64,000 nucleotides of DNA from Anaerostipes hominis (ex Lee et al. 2021) (GTDB taxonomy: Bacteria; Bacillota; Clostridia; Lachnospirales; Lachnospiraceae), in contig NZ_NQOG01000006.1 in NCBI RefSeq assembly GCF_002270485.1, forward strand, positions 92,309 to 156,308, given 5' to 3'. The position numbers and the translations under genes were made by a program. Below the pieces are notes generated by a model. It had not been told where the DNA came from and did no database searches. It was given only the letters and a program-made list of their open reading frames with translations. The first letter of the stretch is position 1. Each line of letters starts with the position of its first letter. This document shows positions 43,805 to 53,950 of the stretch, piece by piece.

Positions 43805-45609
43805 AAAGCTATCTTAGCCTGATCCCAATTTCCGCAAAAGTACACAGACGGCAAAACCGCATGACGCTGCTCTGCATCATCTTTGCCGTATTTTTAGTAA
43901 CAGCTGTTTTCAGCATGGCAGACATGGGTGTCAGGATGGAACAGACAAGACTGATGAAGAAACATGGCGGACTGTCACTTCAAGATTTAAGCGGCAGTGC
44001 CATGGGACAAACGATCTATCTGGCAGCTGCAGTATTATTTGTCCTGATTCTGATAGCCGGAGTGCTGATGATCTCAAGCAGCATCAACAGCAACGTAGCT
44101 CAAAGAACAAAATTTTTCGGAATGATGCGCTGCATCGGAATGAGCAAACGTCAGATCATCCGTTTTGTCCGGCTGGAAGCACTGAACTGGTGTAAAACTG
44201 CAGTTCCGGCAGGACTTATACTTGGAACCGTGTCTACTTGGGGTTTGTGTGCCGCTCTGCGTTTTATTGTCGGAGAGGAATTTTCTGATATCCCTCTGTT
44301 TGGTATCAGCATCATTGGAATTATCAGCGGGATTATTGTAGGAATCGTCACAGTACTTCTTGCTGCAAGATCCCCTGCGAAACGGGCAGCGAAGGTATCC
44401 CCTGTTACTGCTGTTTCCGGAAATTCTGAAAGTACAAAAAACATACACCGTGCAGTAAATACACGTTTTTTTAAAATCGAAACTGCCTTGGGCATCCATC
44501 ACGCAGTATCAGCCAAGAAAAATCTTATACTCATGACAGGGTCCTTTGCCCTCAGCATCATTCTCTTTTTAAGTTTTTCGGTTCTTATTGATTTTGTCGG
44601 CTGTCTTATGCCTCAGTTATCCAGCACCCCTGATCTCCAGATTTCAAGCAGCAGTTCTAATTCAATAGACGAAAAATTGCTTGACAGAATCAGCGGTATG
44701 GAAGGAGTAAAGCACGTTTATGGACGCAGAAGCATTTTTGATATTCCCGCAGAATTAGACAGGGAAACAAAACTTTCAGACAAAACTGATATAATTTCTT
44801 ATGATAACTTTGATTTAGACTGCCTTACAAAAGATGATGTATTAAAAAAGGGCAGCGATATTTCAAAAGTATACGGAGACAGCCATTATGTTTTGGCAAC
44901 CTGGGATAAAAAAAGTCCTTTAAAAATCGGTGATAAAATACAGGTAGGGGCATCAAAATTAGAGATCGCAGGCTTGTTAAAATATGATCCGTTCAACAGT
45001 GGAGGCAGTACAAATAAAAAAATAACGCTAATTACTTCCGGAAAAACCTTTCAGCGGCTAACCGGTGTTTCAGATTATTCTCTTGTAATGATACAGACCA
45101 CAAAAGACGCAACCGATGACAATATCAAAGCCATCCGCAATATAGCAGGCAGCAAATATAAATTCAGTGATCAGCGCAGCCAGAGCACTTCCGGCACTTA
45201 TACTGCGTTCGTGCTGTGCATCTACGCATTTTTGGCAATCATTACTTTAGTGACAGTATTGAATATTGTAAACAGCATTTCTATGAGTGTCTCTGCAAGA
45301 ATCAAACAATACGGAGCAATGCGGGCAGTTGGCATGGATGAACGACAGCTGACGAAAATGATCGCTGCCGAATCGTTTACTTATGCTTTATCCGGCTGTA
45401 TTGCCGGATGTGCGTTCGGCCTGCTTCTCAGCAAAACAATGTACGATATGCTCATCACTTCACATTTCGGTTATGCTGTCTGGAGCCTGCCTGTCAAATC
45501 TCTGATCCTTATACTTCTGCTCGTTTCGTTTTCAGCCGCTGCCGCAGTTTATGGGCCGGCAAAAAGGATTCGGAATATATCTGTTACGGAGACGATTAAT
45601 GAGCTGTAA
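43801..45609 (+). CDS. FtsX-type ABC permease
   Basis: A 602-residue permease with two FtsX domains (GMMRCIGMSKRQIIRFVRLEAL about residue 105, and YGAMRAVGMDERQLTKMIAAESF about 510) and an extracellular domain of about 190 residues between helices 5 and 6. Substrates of such systems are often peptides, lantibiotics or lipid-linked molecules. The start at 43801 follows GGGAGGTGCC and overlaps the ATPase stop. The neighbouring kinase lacks a sensor domain, so this large extracellular part may be the real sensor. Confidence 0.9.
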   Translation: MKSYLSLIPISAKVHRRQNRMTLLCIIFAVFLVTAVFSMADMGVRMEQTRLMKKHGGLSLQDLSGSAMGQTIYLAAAVLFVLILIAGVLMISSSINSNVAQRTKFFGMMRCIGMSKRQIIRFVRLEALNWCKTAVPAGLILGTVSTWGLCAALRFIVGEEFSDIPLFGISIIGIISGIIVGIVTVLLAARSPAKRAAKVSPVTAVSGNSESTKNIHRAVNTRFFKIETALGIHHAVSAKKNLILMTGSFALSIILFLSFSVLIDFVGCLMPQLSSTPDLQISSSSSNSIDEKLLDRISGMEGVKHVYGRRSIFDIPAELDRETKLSDKTDIISYDNFDLDCLTKDDVLKKGSDISKVYGDSHYVLATWDKKSPLKIGDKIQVGASKLEIAGLLKYDPFNSGGSTNKKITLITSGKTFQRLTGVSDYSLVMIQTTKDATDDNIKAIRNIAGSKYKFSDQRSQSTSGTYTAFVLCIYAFLAIITLVTVLNIVNSISMSVSARIKQYGAMRAVGMDERQLTKMIAAESFTYALSGCIAGCAFGLLLSKTMYDMLITSHFGYAVWSLPVKSLILILLLVSFSAAAAVYGPAKRIRNISVTETINEL

Positions 45610-45655
45610 GATCACCGCGGCCTGTTATGCAGAAAGTTAAACAATAAAAAAATTT

Positions 45656-45686
45656 ATCCAGCAGGAGGCCCCTGCTGGATATTTTT
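45656..45686 (+). terminator. Terminator of the ABC operon
   Basis: Perfect 10-base stem ATCCAGCAGG / CCTGCTGGAT with a 5-base loop, then ATTTTT. Confidence 0.85.
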
Positions 45687-45853
45687 GCTGAATCATCAGT
45701 GAATATTTCCATCATCATCTCTATTCCAGATTGCATGTGCTGGTCTATACATAAAGGTCATAAGGGTTCATTTTGGGTTCTGCTAGCGCCGGAAAGTCCA
45801 CAGGCAATATATAGCTTCGCGTGGTTACATGGCATTTCCTGTGCCTAACATCA

Positions 45854-47290
45854 CTAATTTTGTTGTGTCCATCCTTGGCCTTCTCCTTCTTTTAAATATG
45901 CTTCATATTTTTTTCGTTTTCGTACAAAGGTTGATGGATTCATCCCTAAACTCTTAGCTGCGTCTCTTACATTTCCGCACTTTTCATAAGCTTGATTCAT
46001 ATATTCGGCTTCAATTTCAAGCAAAGTTTGAGCAAGATTATTCACTGGCTTTAACATCTTTCCTTCCGGCTGTGCAGCTTCTCTTTGGCTTACGATCGGA
46101 ATGGCATCCGGCTCGATTTCATCTCCATTACTAATTATAATGGCTCGCTCAACGATATTCTTTAATTCTCGAATATTCCCAGGCCAAGCATACTCATTTA
46201 AAATATATTTACTGCTATCTGAAAACTTTTTTTGAAAGTTATACTTTTTATTTAATTTATCCAAAAAAGATTCTGCCAGTGCCATAATATCATTTTTTCG
46301 TTCCCTAAGCGGAGGAATATAAATTGGAAATACCATCAATCGATAATATAGATCCGCTCGGAATGTTTCTTGCCGCATCATCTCTTCAAGATTTCTGTTC
46401 GTTGCAGCAATGATTCTTACATTGATCTTTATCGGCTTACTTCCACCAATTCTTGTAATCTCTTGTTCTTGAATGGCACGAAGCAGCTTCACCTGCATCG
46501 CCAAAGGAAGTTCTCCAATCTCATCTAAGAAAATAGTTCCTTTATCTGCCAATTCAAATAATCCAATCTTTCCCATTCGGTTGGCACCTGTAAATGCACC
46601 TTTTTCATATCCAAACAATTCACTTTCTAATAAATTTTCTGGAATGGCTCCGCAATTAACTTTGATAAAGTTCTCATCTTTTCTGGAACTATTTTGAAAG
46701 ATATAGGTCGCAAATACTTCTTTTCCAACTCCGGTTTCTCCTTGCAGCATCACGGTCACATCAAGTGGTGCTACTTTATCCGCCTTAAAAATGGCATTCA
46801 ATGTATTCTCATCTTGTGCGATGATATCCTTTTTCAAAAGTCTATCCTGCATATGCTCCAGATTTCGACGCAAACGCTCCTCTTGCTGCTGCTGTTCTTC
46901 TACCTGTTCTTTTAAATAGTGTATTTCCGTCAAATCACGTACATTGGTCACTACCATAACAATATTTCCATGTTCATCATAGATTGGGGAGCTTGTAATA
47001 ATTGCTTTTTTCCCAGTCTTAAATTCCTGTGGCAACGTTACCACTCGATTCTCTCGAATAGCCCTTAAGGAACCTGAGATCGATATGAGCCCTTCTTTCT
47101 CAAGATCCTTCATATTGCGACCCATAACCTCTTCCTTTTTTAATCCAGAAATCTGTCCGTAGGCACGATTAATCATCACGGTATTCGCATGTCCATCTGT
47201 AATATAAATTCCATCAAAAGAATGTTCAATGATCGCTTCTAAGCGTTCCAAAGTTTCTTCTTTTGTCCGAAATAAATTAATTTTTTTCAT
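45854..47290 (-). CDS. Sigma-54-dependent activator with PAS sensor
   Basis: A 478-residue enhancer-binding protein. An N-terminal PAS domain (about 12-125; [19 protein letters not shown]) senses a small ligand, and a Gln/Glu-rich coiled coil follows. The AAA+ domain has Walker A GETGVGKE, sigma-54-contact GAFTGA, Walker [11 protein letters not shown] and arginine-finger region [12 protein letters not shown]-terminal Fis-type HTH ([23 protein letters not shown]) binds DNA. It has no receiver domain, so it responds to a metabolite directly. It is divergent from the permease. The TTGTTGCA-N4-TGCAACAA palindromes near its putative targets are its likely enhancer sites. Confidence 0.92.
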   Translation of the reverse strand: MKKINLFRTKEETLERLEAIIEHSFDGIYITDGHANTVMINRAYGQISGLKKEEVMGRNMKDLEKEGLISISGSLRAIRENRVVTLPQEFKTGKKAIITSSPIYDEHGNIVMVVTNVRDLTEIHYLKEQVEEQQQQEERLRRNLEHMQDRLLKKDIIAQDENTLNAIFKADKVAPLDVTVMLQGETGVGKEVFATYIFQNSSRKDENFIKVNCGAIPENLLESELFGYEKGAFTGANRMGKIGLFELADKGTIFLDEIGELPLAMQVKLLRAIQEQEITRIGGSKPIKINVRIIAATNRNLEEMMRQETFRADLYYRLMVFPIYIPPLRERKNDIMALAESFLDKLNKKYNFQKKFSDSSKYILNEYAWPGNIRELKNIVERAIIISNGDEIEPDAIPIVSQREAAQPEGKMLKPVNNLAQTLLEIEAEYMNQAYEKCGNVRDAAKSLGMNPSTFVRKRKKYEAYLKEGEGQGWTQQN

Positions 47291-47351
47291 TATAGCATCT
47301 CCTTCCTATTTTTCTCTTCTGTCTAATTTTTTCAACCCTATTATCTACGTA

Positions 47352-47371
47352 TTGATCCATTTTTGCAACAC
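47352..47371. promoter_or_regulatory. Upstream activator site for the permease promoter
   Basis: TTGATCCATTTTTGCAACAC matches the palindrome at 55962-55981 in 17 of 20 positions; the right half-site TGCAACA is intact. It lies about 60 bases before the -24 box, a normal enhancer distance. Confidence 0.6.
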
Positions 47372-47428
47372 GTTTCAAAAATGATTCGTATTTTGTTTTA
47401 TTTTTAACACAAAACCAAGGTTCTAAGG

Positions 47429-47445
47429 TTGGCACCTTTTTTGCT
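47429..47445 (+). promoter_or_regulatory. Sigma-54 promoter of the permease gene
   Basis: TTGGCACCTTTTTTGCT: GG at 47431-47432 and GC at 47443-47444, 10 bases apart, matching the TGGCAC-N5-TTGC consensus at almost every position. Confidence 0.85.
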
Positions 47446-47496
47446 TCTTATATCATTAGCAAATAAATTTTATTATACGAAGAGGAGGAATATAAT

Positions 47497-48873
47497 ATGG
47501 CATTAAAACGTAAAGAGGGTATGGAACAGCCATACATACCCGCTGGTATTTTTAAGATCAGACTTCCATTCATTCACTATCGTTGGGAACTTTCTGAATG
47601 TCTTCAAGCTATTTTAATGTGTGCAACCTGTCTTGGGGCGATCCCAATCCTGGAGCAAGTCTTAGGCGTTCCATATGAAATCGCATGGAGCATGGTTATT
47701 CTTAACGGTTTTTTATACAATCTACACACTCTGCTTGGTGACCCGGTGGTTCCAGGTTGGATTACACCGGCACTTCCCTTGATTACTGCATTTTTGACCC
47801 AATCTCAACAAGGGCCTGAGCGAATCAAAACATTGATTGCACTTCAAATTGTAGTTGGACTTATATTCTTAAGTATGGGTCTGAGTGGAATGGCAGGAAA
47901 GATCATTGGATTGATTCCAAATGCGATTAAAGCTGGTATCTTATTGGGTGCTGGATTTTCTGCGATAATGGGTGAATTCCAAACAGGAGGAAGATTTGGA
48001 TTATACCCTATCACTGTTGGTATTGGCTCTTTGATTGCTTATTTCTTGCTCTTTTCCTTGCTATTCCGACGAACGAAGGAAAAAAGTAAGTTTTGGCACA
48101 CAATTGGAAACTTTGGGATGTTACCAGCGATCATCATCGCTGTTATCATTGGACCTTTATCTGGAGAATTACCAGCACCAAACTTTGTGCTTGGATCTAT
48201 CATCAAAATTCCGGATATCGGAACGATTTTCCAAACTTTGAGTCCATTTGGAATTGGATTCCCTTCCATCCAAACCTTTATCTCTGTGATTCCAACAGCA
48301 ATTGCTGTTTACATCATTGCATTCGGTGATTTCGTTTCGAGTGAACAGTTGATTCGTGAGGCAGATGAAATTCGTACCGATGAGAAGATTGACTTCAATT
48401 CAAACCGTTCAAATGTCATCAGTGCATTACGTAACTTAGTGGAAGGATTCTTCTGTCCTTATGTTGTATTAAGCGGCCCATTGTGGGCAGCTGTTACCGC
48501 AGCCATTTCTGAACGCTACAAAGAAGGCCGTGAATCTATGGATTCCATCTACAGTGGAGTCGGTACCTTCCGTTGGATGACATTTATCTGTGTCGCATTG
48601 GTTCCTGTTGCATCTTTTGTACAGCCAATCCTCCCGGCTGCATTGTCACTTACATTAATTGTTCAAGGTTATGTATGTTGTAAGATTGGCCTTAGTATGA
48701 TCGGCACTGATATGGAACGTGGTATCGCAGGAGTTATGGCTGCTATCCTTGCCATCAAGGGTGCTAGCTGGGGACTTTGCATTGGTATCATTGTTTACAT
48801 CTTAGTCAATGGAAACTTCAAGAACCCTGTTCTTGAAGAAAATTCACCAGACGCAATCGAAGAAACAGACTAG
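47497..48873 (+). CDS. Polytopic membrane permease (UraA/NCS2-fold-like)
   Basis: A 458-residue protein with about 12 to 14 membrane helices. The segment LGDPVVPGWITPALPLITAFL and the overall pattern of broken helices suggest the nucleobase/ascorbate or anion transporter fold, but the usual NCS2 motifs are not clear and the substrate is unknown. It has its own sigma-54 promoter and enhancer site and is divergent from the sigma-54 activator. It is therefore probably the uptake route for the inducer or substrate of this locus, perhaps a carboxylate. A strong AGAGGAGG site precedes the start. Confidence 0.7.
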   Translation: MALKRKEGMEQPYIPAGIFKIRLPFIHYRWELSECLQAILMCATCLGAIPILEQVLGVPYEIAWSMVILNGFLYNLHTLLGDPVVPGWITPALPLITAFLTQSQQGPERIKTLIALQIVVGLIFLSMGLSGMAGKIIGLIPNAIKAGILLGAGFSAIMGEFQTGGRFGLYPITVGIGSLIAYFLLFSLLFRRTKEKSKFWHTIGNFGMLPAIIIAVIIGPLSGELPAPNFVLGSIIKIPDIGTIFQTLSPFGIGFPSIQTFISVIPTAIAVYIIAFGDFVSSEQLIREADEIRTDEKIDFNSNRSNVISALRNLVEGFFCPYVVLSGPLWAAVTAAISERYKEGRESMDSIYSGVGTFRWMTFICVALVPVASFVQPILPAALSLTLIVQGYVCCKIGLSMIGTDMERGIAGVMAAILAIKGASWGLCIGIIVYILVNGNFKNPVLEENSPDAIEETD

Positions 48874-48906
48874 ATAATCTTCATTTTCAAATTCAAGATA
48901 AGGTAG

Positions 48907-48948
48907 AATCGCCAAGGTTATAATCAATTCATGACCTTGACGATTTTT
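48907..48948. terminator. Terminator between the permease and rpoN
   Basis: Stem AATCGCCAAGGT / ACCTTGACGATT (one mismatch), then TTTTCC; it separates converging operons. Confidence 0.75.
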
Positions 48949-48989
48949 CCTTTTATGGTCCCAAGTCTTAATCGATGAGCTAAAAAGCT

Positions 48990-50297
48990 CTACCATCCGA
49001 AACTTTCACTATCTTTCCTCGAATACGTCCCCAAGATCCCCATCTCTTTTCGATACTTCGCCACCGTTCTTCTCGAGATCTTCATCTCTTTTTCCAACAA
49101 CAACTGAGATATCTTAAGATCACTATATGGCTTTTTGGGATCTTCCGACTGGATCAACTTCCAAATTGCCTCCTTGATATCATCTGCTGTATTCCACTGA
49201 TTCCCGAACGAATAGGAAGATGCAAATAAGTCCTTGATCGAGACGGTTCCAAATGGGGATTGAATATATTTCCCTTTGGAAGCACGGCTGACAGTAGAGA
49301 CATGCATCTGTGTCTCATCTGCAACATCCTGCATACACATGGGTTTTAGCTTTCCGCCCTTAGTAAAGTACTCTTTTTGCTTCTTAAAAACAGCCCATAC
49401 AATCTTTGTAATAGTCTGTCTTCTCTGTTCGATACTTGCGATGATAAAGCGGCTTCTCTCATACTTTTTCTGAAAATATTCTTTCAATTCCGGATCTTCG
49501 ATTTCCTTCATCATCTTTAGATAATAGTCATTCAAAGAATAATTTCCTATCCAGTTATCGTTAAGTTCAATCTTCCACTCATCTCCATTTCTCTGGATGA
49601 TGATATCAGGAACAATGTACTCTGCCTTTTCATATGAATATCCACTAAAAGGTCTTGGATTGAGTTGCTGGATCTGTTGAATATACTTTCTTGCCTGCAC
49701 CGTTGAAAGACCCAAAGTTCTTGTGATCGAAGCAATATGCCCCGTCGCCACATCGCTTAAATGTTCTAGGATAATTTTCTCAAGATCATCATCTAACAAT
49801 CCTTTTCGTTCCAACTGCAGCATCAAACATTCTTCTAGGTTTCTTGCAAAAACACCAGCTGGCTCTAGATTGATCAATGCATCATGACACGCTTTGATCT
49901 CTTCTAAAGGGACACCAAGATTATCACTGATTTCTTCTAAAGAAACATGCAATAACCCTGAATCTTCAAGACAGTCTATCAGATATGTCATAATATCCAG
50001 TTCCTTTCTTGTAAATTGTACAAGATGCAATTGCTCCATAAAAAATGTTTTTTTGTCTCTGGGAGATTCGTCTTTGATCTCTGGTCTCTCAGTCTCTCGG
50101 TAGCCGCCTGCATTTCCACTTAACATCTGTGGACTTTCACTTTGTGGTTTATACTCTAGCAATGGGTTTTCTGCAAATTCATTTTGCAAAAATTCATCCA
50201 ACTCATAATTATCCAACGACAATATATTCAATGATTGTAATTGAAATTGATTCAGTTGTTGTGATAACCCCTGTTGGAGTTCCAACCCATATGCCAT
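48990..50297 (-). CDS. rpoN: RNA polymerase sigma-54 factor
   Basis: A 435-residue sigma-54. Region I is Gln/Leu-rich (LQQGLSQQLNQFQLQSLNIL) and contacts activators; the core-binding part is central; the HTH (VADETQMHVSTVSRASKGKY) and the RpoN box ISRRTVAKYRKEM (reads -24) are near the end. It is the last gene of the eight-gene operon. Its ATG follows the ligase stop codon directly (TAGATG), so it is translationally coupled. The operon has a sigma-54 promoter, so RpoN probably feeds its own synthesis. Whether it is the cell's only sigma-54 cannot be told here. Confidence 0.94.
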   Translation of the reverse strand: MAYGLELQQGLSQQLNQFQLQSLNILSLDNYELDEFLQNEFAENPLLEYKPQSESPQMLSGNAGGYRETERPEIKDESPRDKKTFFMEQLHLVQFTRKELDIMTYLIDCLEDSGLLHVSLEEISDNLGVPLEEIKACHDALINLEPAGVFARNLEECLMLQLERKGLLDDDLEKIILEHLSDVATGHIASITRTLGLSTVQARKYIQQIQQLNPRPFSGYSYEKAEYIVPDIIIQRNGDEWKIELNDNWIGNYSLNDYYLKMMKEIEDPELKEYFQKKYERSRFIIASIEQRRQTITKIVWAVFKKQKEYFTKGGKLKPMCMQDVADETQMHVSTVSRASKGKYIQSPFGTVSIKDLFASSYSFGNQWNTADDIKEAIWKLIQSEDPKKPYSDLKISQLLLEKEMKISRRTVAKYRKEMGILGTYSRKDSESFGW

Positions 50298-51686
50298 CTA
50301 CATTTCCTCCAATTCTCTATAATGTATCTTTCCAGAATGATTCAACGGGATACTGTCGATCTGCCTCACTTGAAGCACTCCATCATTCATCTTTATTTTT
50401 TTACTAATAAAGTCAACGATTTCTTCTGAACAAAGACCAGCTCCTTTTTCTACGAAGATATCTAATCGATCATCCACACCAGTACAAGCAAAACAAACAT
50501 CCTTATATCTTCCTTTTAAAATCTGCTCAATTTCATCAAGATTGACCCTGCTGCCAAGGATCTTTAAAAATCGTTTTTTCCGCCCGGTTATATAGTAAAA
50601 TCCATCCTCATCTTTTCTTGCCAGATCCCCTGTGTATAGAACGCCATGACGCTCATCTTTTTTTGCCAGATCCTCCTTACACTTTGCATAACCTAAAGTT
50701 ACATTTTTCCCTTCATAAACAAGTTCACCATCCACAATAGAGAATGCTCCACCTGGAATCGATATTCCAATGCTTCCTGCTTTTTCCAGAACACATTCTG
50801 GCGGAAGCCAGGACATTCTAGCCGTAGCTTCTGTCTGACCATACATAATCACGAATTTAACGCCTGCTTTTATCGCATATAACGCAAATTCCTTTTGCAA
50901 AGCCCTCGAAAGTTTTCCTCCAGCCTGTGTCATTGTTCTAAGAGACGGTAAATCCATATGAAAAAATTGAATTCGCTTTAACATCTCATAAGTAAACGGA
51001 ACTCCTCCGAAGGAAGTTGCCTCTTCTGCCTTAAAATACTCCCAAAATTCATGTTCAAACATGGTATGTTCGGTTAATAAGATCGTTGCCCCACAAAGAG
51101 TATGACTATTTATAATCGACAAGCCATAAGTGTAATTCATAGGAAGTGTCGAGATTGGACGCTCTTTTTCATTTAACTCTAAGTATTCCACGATGGATTC
51201 TGCATTGGACTGAATATTTTCATAGCTTTGACGGACTAATTTGGGACTTCCAGTACTTCCTGACGTCGTCAGTAAAAGAGCTAAATCCTCATTTAACTTC
51301 GTCTCCGTTTCCTTTGAAATATCGTACAGGTTATATCCATATGCCTCATATACCAATTGTGTCCTTTCATCTGGAGAATACCCCTGATGTCCTTTTGGTG
51401 CAAACACATAGTCTGGTTCATAATGGCAGATTAAATCTTTTAACATATTATAATCCATTTTGCAATCTAACAAAAGAGGGACCACTCGATTTCGAAGACA
51501 TGCTATGTATCCAAGAACAGAACCTGCGGTATTTTGACATAGAAGAAACACCAGCGTTCTTTTCTCCATATGTGTTCCCATCTCCTTGCAAAAGCAATCC
51601 AACTCTCCATATGTCACTGATCCTTCCTTCTCTGATCTTAAATAGATCCGATCCTTATCTAATACTTGTTCTTCAAAAAAATACAT
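50298..51686 (-). CDS. AMP-forming acyl ligase (acyl-CoA/acyl-ACP synthetase type)
   Basis: A 462-residue ANL-superfamily enzyme that adenylates a carboxylic acid. It has the P-loop LLTTSGSTGSPKL, the A5-like MYGQTEATARMSW and the A7/A8-like LYTGDLARKDEDGFYYITGR; the C-terminal catalytic Lys lies in NHSGKIHYREL. At 462 residues it is shorter than most acyl-CoA synthetases. With an ACP in the same operon, loading the acid on that ACP is as likely as making a CoA ester. ATG is 1 base after the LuxC stop codon. The substrate is unknown. Confidence 0.85.
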   Translation of the reverse strand: MYFFEEQVLDKDRIYLRSEKEGSVTYGELDCFCKEMGTHMEKRTLVFLLCQNTAGSVLGYIACLRNRVVPLLLDCKMDYNMLKDLICHYEPDYVFAPKGHQGYSPDERTQLVYEAYGYNLYDISKETETKLNEDLALLLTTSGSTGSPKLVRQSYENIQSNAESIVEYLELNEKERPISTLPMNYTYGLSIINSHTLCGATILLTEHTMFEHEFWEYFKAEEATSFGGVPFTYEMLKRIQFFHMDLPSLRTMTQAGGKLSRALQKEFALYAIKAGVKFVIMYGQTEATARMSWLPPECVLEKAGSIGISIPGGAFSIVDGELVYEGKNVTLGYAKCKEDLAKKDERHGVLYTGDLARKDEDGFYYITGRKKRFLKILGSRVNLDEIEQILKGRYKDVCFACTGVDDRLDIFVEKGAGLCSEEIVDFISKKIKMNDGVLQVRQIDSIPLNHSGKIHYRELEEM

Positions 51687-52886
51687 TTAGTCTCCCCTTC
51701 TTTCTACTGTACAAATCACGCGTGACAGATGCTCTATCAAATTTATTCCATCCCACATATAGTCTAAAGAAAGTGCTTGTCCCAATGGAACGATACGGTC
51801 TCCACCTTTAGCTCCAAATTCTACAATCCTATCTTGCAATTCCTTTGGCGAAACACCAGCATACTCTATAGTTTGAATCTTTCGATTTAAGCTTGGCATC
51901 AATTCCTCTAGATTTTGAATGATACATTGATAAAAGCAACCAAATCTCCCATCATACTGTTCTGGATTTCTAGGACATTCTTGCAAATCTGCCACATAGA
52001 TTCGATTATCATAAAAACGAACCTTCTCTATTTGATCGGTTTCCATGATGTTTAGACAGACTTCTTCATATTTACGACTAACTTTCCATGGACTTAATTC
52101 ATATCGTTTTGCGGTTTCCATACATTGCTCCCACCACGTTTCAAAACACTTTCTGTCTTCCCCTTTCCAAACGATCAACCTTGGACTAGAGCATGCATTT
52201 TGATCCATAGCAAAGGTATCATTATAAAACTGATAAGAAAGCTGCTGAAGCTCTTCTTCTGATCGTTGTTTCATCCATTCTGTGTCAATAACTGCAATGG
52301 AATATCGGTCTGCAAATTCAAGTTCTGTCACACCAGGCCTCACTGGAATCTTGCGAAGTTCTTCAATGGCTTTATCTCCACCCCAAATAATCCTTCCATC
52401 ACAAAGATTTGTATAGGTTTCAATACAGCCATCTCCTCGTTCACAAGTAAACAGTAACGTATTTTCATAAATATCCTGATACCTTTTCTGCTGCATTACC
52501 TGCTCGATCATCTGGCACAATGGAAGACTATCTTCCATGACTCGACTCGAAATCCGAATGACATTTCCATTTCCAGCCAACATACCAAACACCATGCTAT
52601 ACGCAAACAGCGTTGGTATATTTGACGGTGCAATGTGAAATATCATTCCCCATCCAAGTCTGCTTTCTCTATCATTCAGTGCTTCTTTCCATGACTCTAA
52701 ATGTTTTCTTCGACACCAGAATGCAAAAGCCGCGCAGTCTTCTCGATTTCTTGTCATGGGATTGCTGCGAATTTCCCTGGATAAATCCTCCAAAAAGCAT
52801 AACACACTTTCTTCTAAAAGGGTTCTCCCAACGATTTCAGATCCTTTCCAGCCTCCTGCTAATCTAATGATTGTTTCATCCTTCAT
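51687..52886 (-). CDS. LuxC-like acyl reductase
   Basis: A 399-residue member of the LuxC family (aldehyde-dehydrogenase fold). LuxC reduces an activated acyl group with NADPH to an aldehyde through an acyl-Cys. The catalytic Cys is in DQNACSSPRL; GWGMIFHIAPSNIPTLFAYSMVFG is the coenzyme and substrate entry region. Its frame overlaps the LuxE-like gene by 11 bases and ends at the ligase start. In light-emitting bacteria LuxC, LuxD and LuxE make tetradecanal. No luciferase is present, so the aldehyde here must have another use. Confidence 0.85.
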   Translation of the reverse strand: MKDETIIRLAGGWKGSEIVGRTLLEESVLCFLEDLSREIRSNPMTRNREDCAAFAFWCRRKHLESWKEALNDRESRLGWGMIFHIAPSNIPTLFAYSMVFGMLAGNGNVIRISSRVMEDSLPLCQMIEQVMQQKRYQDIYENTLLFTCERGDGCIETYTNLCDGRIIWGGDKAIEELRKIPVRPGVTELEFADRYSIAVIDTEWMKQRSEEELQQLSYQFYNDTFAMDQNACSSPRLIVWKGEDRKCFETWWEQCMETAKRYELSPWKVSRKYEEVCLNIMETDQIEKVRFYDNRIYVADLQECPRNPEQYDGRFGCFYQCIIQNLEELMPSLNRKIQTIEYAGVSPKELQDRIVEFGAKGGDRIVPLGQALSLDYMWDGINLIEHLSRVICTVERRGD

Positions 52887-53946
52887 ATGTATCGCTGCAC
52901 CCCCTGACCTCTGCGTGCTGCATTCTTCCAGTCACTTTAAAATATTTTCCCTTTTTCCCACAGGGACAATCATCGATTCCAAGTAAGATTCCCTGATCTT
53001 CTGTTAAGATCGAATGCCCTGGATATGATCTAGCCATCGGTGACAGTACCTGGATCGTTCCTTCCGTTCCAATTTCACAAACCGAAAAATCCTGCATGTT
53101 TCGAATCAAAATATCTGAATATGTGCTTGCATGGAGATGACCATATTCACATTCTAAGTAAATACATCCCGTCTGCTCTGCCATTCCATAATAGTCATAT
53201 ACCTGTTTGATCTCACTGACTTCCTGAATACCTTTTTTAAAATCCTCCATTGATACCGCTTGTGCCTGCAACTTCTTCCAACCGCCTCCATGGATCATGA
53301 TCCCATTGGGAATCGAAAGTTTTTTTTCACTTTCTTTTAACGCACCATAAAAATACTTCCAGATCATATAGGTAAAGCCAAAGACTAAAATGGGACCATT
53401 CTTATATTTTTCTAAAAATGCTTCGATTCCTTTGACATCTAGATTCATATCCTTGTTAAAGGCATACTGGTGTCTGGAAGATACAATGGAAAATCCTAAG
53501 ATTCCAGCTCCTCTTGCAGAAAACATATTCCGATCTTGCAGCACCTCTGGAGAGTCTGCGATCAGCATTGGAATTCGCCTCTTTCCAATCACTTCTTCCA
53601 TAATTCGGACTAACGTTTTTTGTTGGTTCGCTGCTGTTTCCTCATCTAAATAGATTTCCGACACCTTCTTACCTGTTGTTCCTGAAGATGTAATTACCTT
53701 AAAAACATCCTCTTCCTCCACACTTCGAAGTTTCATATCCTTAAATGCAGATACTGGCATCATAGGGATTTGACTCATCGATGAAAATGCCTCTGGAACC
53801 TGAAGGGCGCTTAACAACTTTGCATAGGCTGGACAATGTTCTTTATGGTATGCAGTCAATTCTGTAAAATAGTTATAAAACCACACCTCTTTTTCTTTTT
53901 GTGAAACACCAAATGGTTCCTGTTTTAATAGCTCTTCATATTCCAC
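52876..53946 (-). CDS. LuxE-like acyl-protein synthetase
   Basis: A 356-residue LuxE-family enzyme that activates a carboxylic acid with ATP and passes it to a Cys and then to LuxC. It has the ANL-type loop VITSSGTTGKKVSEIYLD, then MIHGGGWKKL and VYDYYGMAEQTGCIYLE, and near the end ILTEDQGILLGIDDCPCGKKGKYFKVTGRM. It starts with GTG at 53946 behind GAGGTG; an out-of-frame ATG lies 2 bases before it. It is directly between the MBL-fold gene and LuxC. LuxC plus LuxE here points to carboxylate reduction. Confidence 0.85.
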   Translation of the reverse strand: MEYEELLKQEPFGVSQKEKEVWFYNYFTELTAYHKEHCPAYAKLLSALQVPEAFSSMSQIPMMPVSAFKDMKLRSVEEEDVFKVITSSGTTGKKVSEIYLDEETAANQQKTLVRIMEEVIGKRRIPMLIADSPEVLQDRNMFSARGAGILGFSIVSSRHQYAFNKDMNLDVKGIEAFLEKYKNGPILVFGFTYMIWKYFYGALKESEKKLSIPNGIMIHGGGWKKLQAQAVSMEDFKKGIQEVSEIKQVYDYYGMAEQTGCIYLECEYGHLHASTYSDILIRNMQDFSVCEIGTEGTIQVLSPMARSYPGHSILTEDQGILLGIDDCPCGKKGKYFKVTGRMQHAEVRGCSDTYEG

Positions 53947-53950
53947 ATTT

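Noticed and set aside
43792..45609. Splitting the FtsX permease into two genes because of its two FtsX domains
   Set aside because: One uninterrupted frame with a single ribosome site; two-FtsX permeases are a known form.
50298..53946. Bioluminescence (lux) operon
   Set aside because: No luxA, luxB or luxD-type gene is present; LuxC and LuxE families have wider distribution in anaerobes.
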